Assembly: GCA_025602905.1 (NCBI GenBank)
Contig: JAHLKI010000003.1
Location: 1,668,286-1,732,285, forward strand
From: Phlyctochytrium arcticum
Lineage: Eukaryota > Chytridiomycota > Chytridiomycetes > Chytridiales > Chytridiaceae
DNA length: 64,000 bases
Direction of reading: 5' to 3'
The notes below the pieces were generated by a model that did not search any database, was not told where the DNA came from, and saw only the letters and a program-made list of their open reading frames with translations. Shown here piece after piece: positions 55,542-64,000 of this stretch (its first letter is position 1; each line of letters opens with the position of its first letter). The translations under genes were made by a program, and so were the position numbers.

Positions 55542-55590
55542 AGGGTTAGGAGTTAGGGTTCGTTAGGGTTAGGGTTAGGAGTTAGGGTTC
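55542..55590 (+). repeat. telomeric tract T4
   Basis: 49 bp containing AGGGTTAGGAGTTAGGGTTC-G twice with TTAGGGTT between. It is 29 bp longer than T2, by duplication of the family 2 terminal telomere-like segment. Confidence 0.88.
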
Positions 55591-58500
55591 GTTTAATTCA
55601 GAAGAGTGTGTAGAAATACAAGAAGTAGATCTACAAGCTATCTATCTAAAGACTAGACCAAAAGTCAAGAAAAAATGCAGAACTAAGGTAAAATGTGTCA
55701 GGAAAGGGAGTAGATGACGAGAACAAATAGAAGAGTACGCCGGAAGGTACGCTCTATGATGTCTGTAGGTATCCAGAAGTAGTCCATAGGGATCTTGGTT
55801 TGTTTGGGACCAAAATGTGTGGGAAAAATGACAAATGTTGTGTTTTTGTGGCAAAGATGATGAGGTATTGTGTCGTTTGGGAGTAGTAAATCTTGTAGAG
55901 GGCGTTGAGTTGGATTGAAATGATTAGGGCCATATTGATCCAGAGCTGAGATATGAGGCAGTGGCAAGAAAATGGTGGCGAGGGTGAGATTTGTGACCAA
56001 AGTAATGAAGCAAGGTGACTTGCTGCCTAGTTGAATCTTGTAGCGGGCGTTGACGTGAGTTGAAATGATTAAGGGCATGTCGAGTCAGCGGTCTTGTATG
56101 AGGTAATGGCAAGGAAATGGCGGCAAAGGTGTGAATTGTGATCAAACTGATCAAACAATGTGACTTGCGGGTGTAGATAATCGTGTAGAGGGCGTCAACT
56201 TGAATTGAAATGGTGAGGGACATTTTGACTCAGCGACGTTGTATGAGGTGGTGGCTAACAAATGGCAAAAAGACCGGAGATGTCATCAAAAACATGAAGC
56301 CATGCGGCTAGGACGTTGATGATGCATAGAAAAGGTGCTGGGGATGTTGTTTGAGGGTGTAGGTGTCGAAAGAGGTCAATTGTACTATGCTAGGTCTTGA
56401 ATAGCGAGCATGGTGCTGCGCAACGACCTGCGCAGTAGAGAAGCATCTTGTGCGCAATTCGAAATCCAAAGACGTCGCCGGGTGGAGGGAGTGATGCAAC
56501 GACGATGAGTGGACGTTGAAGATGGCAACGAATGGGCGGTTGGTGTCAAAAGAGGTGAAAAATGTCGAAATCCTTGAGGGGGTACCAAACACACCCGCGA
56601 CGTTGAAGAAGACGATGAAGAAGGGGAATCAGAGACCCGGGGAGCTGGCGGGTGATGGGGGGAGTGTTGAGGAAGGCGTGGTCCAATTTGCAACCAAATC
56701 CGGTACGATTTGCTTAATTGAAGCGGTCCAGTAGGGCAGTGGGAAAAACGCGCAGTAACAGTTCCTCCCAGAATGGCGAAGCCATTCTGAACCCAGGACA
56801 CAGGGGGACTTCGAGCGGCATCCCGAAGGGATGCAGAAAGGTAAGAGGTGTCTGCTGTTGATTGAGTATGATGCCCATAGAGCCGTCCGTGACCGTTTTC
56901 CCGCGATTTACCACCGTGACGGACAATGACAGTGAACTTGACGAAATCAGCCCATACGACGCTGAATACATTGTCGTTGGTAGGGAATACGTGGGAAATG
57001 GTGTGGAACAAATCTGACAGCCAACGGAGACACCTCACCTAAGGCGAAATGACACAGAGGCGTGGTACCCAAAATCGCCACGGCCCGTCCCTTCAGTACA
57101 ACGTACGCACCGTAACGTCTACCACTGCAGCAAAAATCCAGAAGCAGCAGACAAAGTATACGGAGAGAGGCACGAAGCAGAAACCGAAGTTTCAGAGGTG
57201 GGAGAAGGATTTGGTGACTGGTATAGGGGGAGTGGCAAGAGATGAGCGGCATTTGATGGAAACATGGGCTAGCTTACTGGGCATTACGCCAGGGACGCCC
57301 GGCACGAGGCCGAACGTATGGCCACCTGTCGGCCGTGCCCAGAGGTTGGGGGAGAGATGGGGTTGATGGTGTAGGGGGGTGGTGAGAGGTGTGCGGCAAA
57401 TGGAGGAAACATGGGCTAGCTTACTGGGCATTACACCAGGGACGCCCAGCACGAGGCCGAGCGTATGGCCACCTTTCGGCCGTGCCCAGAGGTTGGGGGA
57501 GAGATGGGGTTGATGGTGTAGGGGGGGTGGCGGGTGATGTGTCGAAGTTGGCGTAGGCGTAAGCTTTCTTGCTGAAACTTTTACCAGTGACGCCCAGCAC
57601 TAGGCCGAGCGTTTGGTGCACACTTGATGTCGGTAGGGGGGAAACTGGAGAAGGGGTATCGAATTTTCAAAATGGAAAAAATATCGCGGGACCCGACCTC
57701 ATATCAAAAAATCCAGAGAGTAGCTCCACTGCTGCACCGAAGTGACCAGAAGGTGTGGAAACATGTACCCGAAGGTAGACTGGAGGATAAGGCGAGGGAT
57801 GAGATGTGGGGTGTTGAAAAATACGGTGTTGAGAGTCGATATCGGCCAAAATTTCGAACTTCGTCAAAAGAGCCTCAATCCAGAAGTGGTGTCGTGAGTT
57901 GATAGAGAACATCGTCCCATTCAATAAACTGCAGGTTGGAGTTCGGTCGGAAGCAGATCAATTAAGAGAAGTTTAGGAATACGGCAGGTACTTATCCAAT
58001 AAGACCGGAATTGATAATGCGACACGTCCAGAGCTCCAACGGCCATCGGACTTTCACCTCTTGGCCCGCAAGGGATATTTCGAGAGTTGGATGGAGGAGT
58101 GGGAGGGGTATGGGGATGTTGGGGGGTGCTCGACTCGTCACTGCCGGCGGCGTGCCCGAAGGACCCGCGCAACGTGGTTGTGAGCCACGGGCAAGTGACG
58201 AGGAGGGGAGAGCTTTCGCAGGGTGGTTGTTGAGAGGGTTATGGAGGGGTGACTTGAGGAGTGGTGTATGAAAGGTGTCAAGAAAGTGATGAACCGTTGA
58301 TTAATGTCGGTTTTGGAACTGGTGCTTGTCTGTTGAAATTTGAGATCTGGTGCTGACGTAATCACCGTTTGGAGCGGAAATCTTGAAGAGTTGCAAAAGT
58401 TGAGAGACAAGGACCTCAAGAGGAACCAGAGGCGACGGGGGATGGGAGCAGCTCGGCAACTGATGGTTGGGGAAGAGCGGGAGGTGGTCTTGTCAGTGCT

Positions 58501-61325
58501 TTTTGCTCCTCGGCATCACCCCATTCTTCTTCAAAGAGATCGGCGTAAACAGACTTGAGCAAGCGAGCAAACAAATAGCCGTCCCCGTGGTTCAACGCAG
58601 CGTCCAGAGCCGAATACAGTTCACCATCCAGGTTTGCCAAATGAAGCCGCTTCCTATCAAAGGTGATCCAAGTATCCAACTGGGACCATTCCGCGAGCGC
58701 TTCAAAACCAGGCAAGGCACAGGTGATCATACACCGGCGGTTGGCAGCTCTCTTGCAAACTCCACACATCTTGCGACCCATCATCGTATTCTCCCGCCAA
58801 TGCAGCGCCCATGATCGGAGCGCAACGGGTTGAATCCAAAATGCACGGTCGATGTATGTGCCAGGCCGGCGGTTGAGAATGTAAGCGGGTAGTTGAGCGC
58901 CCGGGCCGACTTGATTGACACGACGTTGAACAATGTCTTCAACGCCCTTCTTGCGAATCCAAGCTTTCCAACCAATGCGAGGACGTTCTCCTTCCTTCAG
59001 ATCCGCGATACCGGCGGCAGTCATCCAAGCTTCTATCTCCACCGGTTTCCGCAGACACCGTGGCAATATGGCATTGATAGATAACTCCGAGACGCCGGGG
59101 TTGACAACAGACGATAAGTGAAACAACGGGTTTGAGCGGGGCATCCAGTCCAAGTGGATATAGTAGGAACCAATCATGGTCACCGCACGGTGATCCCATT
59201 TGCCCAACGCCGACATACTTTCGTGCAACCCGCGCGGCGGCAGTCTTCCGAAGATCCATTCCAGCCCGCGGATATGAAGTTGTTCCAACCCATCTCGCGT
59301 TTGCTTGCGATCTTGATCATGCATACTCCAAACCCAAAAGGCGGGAAGACCGAAGTCAGTGTGGGATCGCACAAAGATCTTGTAAAGTGTCAAGCGGACA
59401 TTTTCACACCAAAGATCGCCGCTAAGCATCAGTGCCTTCAGCATTTTGTTTGCCTTGCTCAGTCGAACCTCCAGATGTTCTGACCAAATGATGCCGCGGG
59501 ATGAAGTGGGGAAGCCCAGATACCGGTAACTGGACACATTTGGCACGGCCTTACCGGAGAGTATCAACTCCGGCGGGCCATCCGCGTCCCAGCTACCTTT
59601 CCAGGTTATCCCGCACTTCTTGTGATTAAATATCATGTCATTTAATGTTGCCCAGGCCGAGCAGGCGTCCAGAAACATTTGCGCTTCTTGGATGTCCAAA
59701 GGCTGTAATTTCAAATCATCGGCATACCCAAGGATAGGAGGAAATCGGCGTGAGGCAATGTCTGTAAATTCATTGATGAAAACGAGCAGCGAGTCTATGA
59801 AGATGTTGAAAAGGAGTGGGGATAGGAGTGACCCTTGAAAGAGACCACACTCCCGTTCCAATGAACTAGTCAAAACTCCATTGACCACAAATCTAGACGA
59901 TGGCTGCCGACACATCATACTGGATATCAGAGCCAGTGCCCACACACCAGCTCCGGCTTGTCTTGCCCGTTCCAAATCAAATGAAATCGGACGCGGTCAT
60001 AGGCAGCTTTGAGGTCAAGGTAAATAGAGATATCCGCCCCTAAACGGATACTTTCATCACTGACTAACGCTTGAGTTGTTGCCGCATGCCGAGACCGGAA
60101 ACCGCCCTGTGCTGGATGCACCGCGCTCCACGGCTCTTTTTCAAAAACAGACAAGACTCGGCGTTCAAACAATCGACGCAACACCGAAGTGTTTGATATA
60201 GGCCGGGTGTCCTCCGGGGCGACTTTGTCGCCCACCACCTTGGCCAATAACGTAACGTTCGAGGAGTTCCAACAGAGCGGTGTGGTCCCCAACCGGACAC
60301 ACAGGAAAAAGAATAAAGAGATATGTGAGGCGAAAACTTTGCTACTCATCAACGCTTTCAGCAACACTGGCGGGACATTGTCCGGACCTGAACTCTTCTC
60401 AGACGGGTAAGACTGAATGACTTTTTCCACTTGCTCCCATTCGCTAATTTGCTTGGCCATATCCTCCGCTTGCTGGTCATACTGTTCCGGGCAGTATGGG
60501 GCAAGTGGGGGATTAATTGAAGGACTCTTGAAAATGTCGGCATAGTGAGAGGTAACGGCATCCATTGCCGAAACAGTTGGATCATCCGTACCGATACGCG
60601 GTTGTTTGCCACGCATACTTCTCTTGAATAATCGGGTGGCGGTATTGGCATTGGTAATAAGACGCAAACTTTCTTGCATCTTATCCGGCCGCTTCTTTGC
60701 TTCCGAAGGAACATACGACCCGAGAACACGCTCGCCAACATCAAATATCCAGAGAGAAAGAGCTTCACCAATAACATCAATAACTTCTTGACGTTCATCG
60801 AGAGAAAAGGACGGGCCATCGCTTTTCAAACGAGCAAGGGCGTAGGTCAACTTCAACTCATCCAAATCATATTGCTGAATGAGTTTTTTCTGGATCCGTT
60901 CATCACAAAGATACTTTGTGAAGAGGCGACGGGTAGGAGACTCTTGGGTTGCGGGAGGTGTCAAAGGCGTAGTAGGTGAATGACTCCAACGAATGCGCAT
61001 CATGTCATGATCTGACTCGACGGGACTAGGGACATAGTGCCATTCAAGCTCAATGTCCTTGGCCAGGACATGATCCACACGACTAATTCCACTCGCGGCC
61101 GGGATTAACCGCAAGCTTTGACGGGACGCACCGGTCCAGAAAGTCTTAGCGCGTGGGGCAGGATGGTTATTGAATTTCGCGGAATCACCGGTCTTTCGAC
61201 CAAGGCGAACGTTGAAATCTCCAATAATGGCGACGGGGGGCGGCGTCGTTTGAGAAGAGATAATTGCGGAGACTTGTGGTTCGGGTAGAGAGGGAGGGAG
61301 GTAGATGAAGTGGAAGGGTGTGTTG
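55542..61325 (-). mobile_element. family 2, unit E (copy of unit C)
   Basis: Virtually identical to unit C, including the same 5' truncation point before TAGGGTTAGG. It has one base deleted in ORF2 (see next entry). Confidence 0.92.
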
Positions 61326-61327
61326 TA
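58416..61327 (-). pseudogene. ORF2 of family 2, second copy, frameshifted
   Basis: Same as 51,417-54,327 except that a run of four A (52,975-52,978) has three A at 59,974-59,976. This shifts the frame within the RT at the D-L-K-A-A-Y-D-R-V-R-F-H-L-I segment. The upstream part (to 59,927) and the downstream part (from 59,975) are otherwise intact. A homopolymer indel could be biological or a sequencing artefact. Confidence 0.92.
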
Positions 61328-62539
61328 GGGTTAGGAATAACGGTTCTTATTAGGCTGGAGGCAATGTAGATACATCAGGTACTATCTAAATGACTAAAGT
61401 AATCAAGCTACATAGAGAAATGTCCAAAAAAAAGTGAAAACAAGTATAAATGGTCGAAAAAGTAGCATAAATACGCCGTGAAACACGCCAAAGCATGGCC
61501 AGGATATGTCCAGTAACTCCAAAGAATAGTGTGGGAACTTGCAAATTCTCATGGAATGGGCAATTTTTGGGAGGAAACTTGAAATTTGAGAGAAAAGTTG
61601 AAATGGTGATAAAGGAAGTGAGGACCAGAGTTGTTAGGAGAGTTAACCGGCGTGCGCAGAGTAGTGCTGAGTTGAAATCAAGGGGCAGCAGGCTTGCTTT
61701 CTGAAAAAACTTTGTGGTAAGGTGGGAAAATGTGGAAAAAATGTCAACTTCATGCCTTGGGCATGATGAGAGAGCTTGAAAATGGTGTGTGCGGGGATTG
61801 CCATAGTCTACAAATGGTGTTACGGGAAGCTGTGCCGAGTTTGAGGTCATTTGAGTGATTTTTGATGGAGTTGGAAAAAATGAGGTATTGATAGTGTTTT
61901 CCCATATTTTGCAGAAGTCATATTAGAATGAACAAATACGGCAGGAGGATGATGAGATTTCGCCCACAGTTGCCGGCATGGGTGGTGTATGGGGTGGTGG
62001 GGTCATACTGGCTGGATGGGCGCATTTCAGGGAGCGCAGTATGAGGGAAGAGGTGTTTTTTGTGGATGTCTGGTCTTGAAGAGCTGAAGGCAGGGAGAGA
62101 TGATGGGCCTCACTAGTACATGTAGTAGTCGGAGCCAGGGCGGCTGTTGTTCATTGAGAGCCCAGATCGACTTAGGGACAGGAGACCACAGCAGGAGGAG
62201 AGAAGCGTGGGAAAAAAACGAAACTGGGTGATGTCGAGTCAACAACCGGCCAGAGACGGTCGACGCACATGCCCCATGGGCTGGCAAGCGGGGACGTGGA
62301 TGAGTTGACTTAAGAGCATACCGCATTAGCACCAAAAGTGAGGCCAGGAGGGGAAATCGGGTGTTTTGCCGAAATAGTAGATTGCAAGACTTGAGGTATT
62401 GAATTCCAGTCAAAATGAGGCAAACTGATACTAGGGTATTCCATTTGGGTACCATTTCGAGGCTGGGACGAAGTCCCAGAACGAGAAATGCATTTTGGAA
62501 TTTGATGGGTTTTATTGTTGGTGGGTGGAGATGAATGCC
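61326..62539 (-). mobile_element. family 1 fragment, unit F (begins with telomeric tract T5)
   Basis: Third short copy of the family 1 3' end, identical in structure to unit D. T5 is TAGGGTTAGG at 61,326-61,335. Confidence 0.9.
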
Positions 62540-63074
62540 AGGGTTAGGAGTTAGGGTTCGTTAGGGTTAGGGTTAGGAGTTAGGGTTCGTTTAATTCAGA
62601 AGAGTGTGTAGAAATACAAGAAGTAGATCTACAAGCTATCTATCTAAAGACTAGACCAAAAGTCAAGAAAAAATGCAGAACTAAGGTAAAATGTGTCAGG
62701 AAAGGGAGTAGATGACGAGAACAAATAGAAGAGTACGCCGGAAGGTACGCTCTATGATGTCTGTAGGTATCCAGAAGTAGTCCATAGGGATCTTGGTTTG
62801 TTTGGGACCAAAATGTGTGGGAAAAATGACAAATGTTGTGTTTTTGTGGCAAAGATGATGAGGTATTGTGTCGTTTGGGAGTAGTAAATCTTGTAGAGGG
62901 CGTTGAGTTGGATTGAAATGATTAGGGCCATATTGATCCAGAGCTGAGATATGAGGCAGTGGCAAGAAAATGGTGGCGAGGGTGAGATTTGTGACCAAAG
63001 TAATGAAGCAAGGTGACTTGCTGCCTAGTTGAATCTTGTAGCGGGCGTTGACGTGAGTTGAAATGATTAAGGGC
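62540..63074 (-). mobile_element. family 2 fragment, unit G (with telomeric tract T6)
   Basis: T6 (62,540-62,589) equals T4. About 485 bp of the family 2 3' end follow and are cut at GATTAAGGGC, next to the telomeric tract at 63,075. This truncation differs from that of units C and E, so it arose by a separate event. Confidence 0.9.
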
Positions 63075-63085
63075 TTAGGGTTAGG
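63075..63085 (+). repeat. telomeric tract T7
   Basis: TTAGGGTTAGG between unit G and a third, different element family. Confidence 0.8.
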
Positions 63086-64000
63086 ATGTGAGGAGAGTGT
63101 TATTTGAGAGCATGCACATATACAGAACATATCTATCTATAAGACTAACTAGAAAAAACGAGAAAAAGGAGCAAAAAATGATAAAACTACGAAAAAAGGC
63201 GATTTCAGACTGGAGCCCGGCAGTGGGGAGGAACGGTGAGTGAGGGGGAGTAATCCAGAAAGATGCGCACGGCAAAGAGCGTTAAGATGTCCTAAGACAC
63301 CTTATGTGCAAGGGTGGGTGAATGGGTCGAGAAAACGCGAAAAATGGTGGTAAGAAGGGACTTGGGGTTTGGAGGGCATTTCAGCCTGAGAGACGCGTGG
63401 CCCGTGCTTGGGAAGATGTGGTGGATGAGGTAGAGCAGCGGGGCAGAGGTGGAGGCCGAGGTGGTGGTGAGGGAGGTGATGTAGCGGTGATGGCAACAAT
63501 TCCAGAGCTGGGACGAAGTCCCAGAGTAGAAGACGGTGGTGGTAACAATTCCAGAGCTGGGACGAAGTCCCAGAGTAAAAAAGGATGGTCGGGGAGAGTG
63601 TTGCGTGGTCTGGGGGAGGTCGAAGGCCGGGTGGTATTAATGATGGGGATGGCCAGGACGTGGGGTAGCGGGGGTTGCACACAGCGGTGATTTTGGTGAA
63701 GGGCCCGATGGAATTAGTGATGGGGATGGCCAGGAGGTAATGGGGATGAGAAATGCGTGGGAGGGGTGAATGCAGGCTGCGCGGTGCCGATGGTAACGGC
63801 ATACGCCGGGAGATGATGTGGGGAGAGTTGTCGGTGGGAGAGAAGGCGTGGAGGGTTGCTGTGTCCTTATCCAATGCCGGTGATGGGAAGGCCGATGTAT
63901 TTGGTGGAGGGGAAGGTCGCGGCCGTGTGGTTGTTGTGATGGCGAGGGTGGTGGGGATATGGGTGAAAGCGCGGGGAGGTCGTGGCGGTGATGCAGCGGG
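63075..64000 (-). mobile_element. family 3 element, 3' end only (runs off the window)
   Basis: New sequence after T7. Near its 3' end it has TATCTATCTATAAGACTA (63,131-63,148), similar to the motif in families 1 and 2. It also has two copies, 49 bp apart, of the CTGGGAC-GAA-GTCCCAG hairpin (63,508 and 63,557). No coding sequence is supported; by analogy this is the 3' UTR of a related minus-strand element. Its ORFs would lie beyond the window. Confidence 0.65.

Larger units (their letters stand above)
47449..63074. repeat. tandem array of about 7.0-kb composite units (2.2 copies)
   Basis: Family 1 fragment plus telomeric tract plus truncated family 2 plus telomeric tract forms a unit that repeats with offset 6,998-6,999 bp (tract T3 at 54,328, T5 at 61,326). 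The first copy lacks the 3' tip of family 1 and 29 bp of tract. All internal truncation points coincide, so the unit was amplified as a block. Confidence 0.93.

Noticed and set aside
63976..64000. True chromosome terminus inside the window
   Set aside because: The window ends in non-telomeric sequence; only short internal TTAGGG tracts are present.
1..64000. tRNA, rRNA or other structured RNA genes
   Set aside because: No stretch with a convincing tRNA B-box and cloverleaf, or an rRNA core, was found by eye. A covariance search would be needed to exclude them.

Overview
This is a fungal nuclear window. Coding genes are split by short GT-AG introns (55-86 nt). They include a translation initiation factor eIF3c, a division-2-type chitin synthase, a chitin deacetylase with six chitin-binding modules and a heme-thiolate peroxidase. 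Telomere-type TTAGGG tracts, Ty3 and Ty1/copia retrotransposons and non-LTR retrotransposons fit a fungus, perhaps an early-diverging one. The sequence alone does not let me name the lineage.

Left part (1-31 kb): positions 1-4.9 kb hold a decayed, repeatedly duplicated gene whose remnants look like a glycogen-targeting PP1 regulatory subunit (RVxF motif plus CBM21 domain). Next come intact housekeeping genes: eIF3c (minus, five exons) and, divergently, a 90-residue membrane protein. Then follow a scrambled stretch of coding-like blocks and RT debris (10.5-13.2 kb), and a 42-residue Cys-rich protein gene too short for ordinary ORF finding. Chitin synthase and chitin deacetylase are divergent neighbours with about 2.1 kb between them. 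One makes chitin and the other converts it to chitosan, and the shared region carries four copies of a 10-bp palindrome. A peroxidase gene broken by one in-frame TAG, a degenerate Ty3-type element, and an AT-rich fragment resembling a viral-type primase follow.

Middle (31-37 kb): a Ty1/copia element with 175-bp LTRs (two differences) and a perfect 5-bp target duplication. It is coding-defective (internal deletion, nonsense codon, 25-bp duplication). Next to it a Gag-like gene is cut off abruptly by a TTAGGG tract.

Right part (37-64 kb): everything beyond 36,981 is a head-to-tail array of non-LTR retrotransposons. All are on the minus strand, and nearly every junction carries short TTAGGG tracts. 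The leftmost unit is complete, with ORF1 and an APE-endonuclease/RT ORF2. A 19-bp minisatellite of about 1.3 kb follows it. Beyond that, a composite unit of about 7.0 kb (a 1.2-kb 3' fragment of family 1 plus a 5'-truncated family 2) is tandemly repeated, and a third family starts at 63,075. Element 3' ends face the chromosome interior and the G-rich telomere strand reads towards the right edge. This is the geometry expected if these elements prime reverse transcription on telomeric 3' ends, comparable to Bombyx SART/TRAS, Drosophila HeT-A/TART and Magnaporthe MoTeR. The chromosome end probably lies to the right of the window. This telomere-associated retrotransposon array is the most notable system here.
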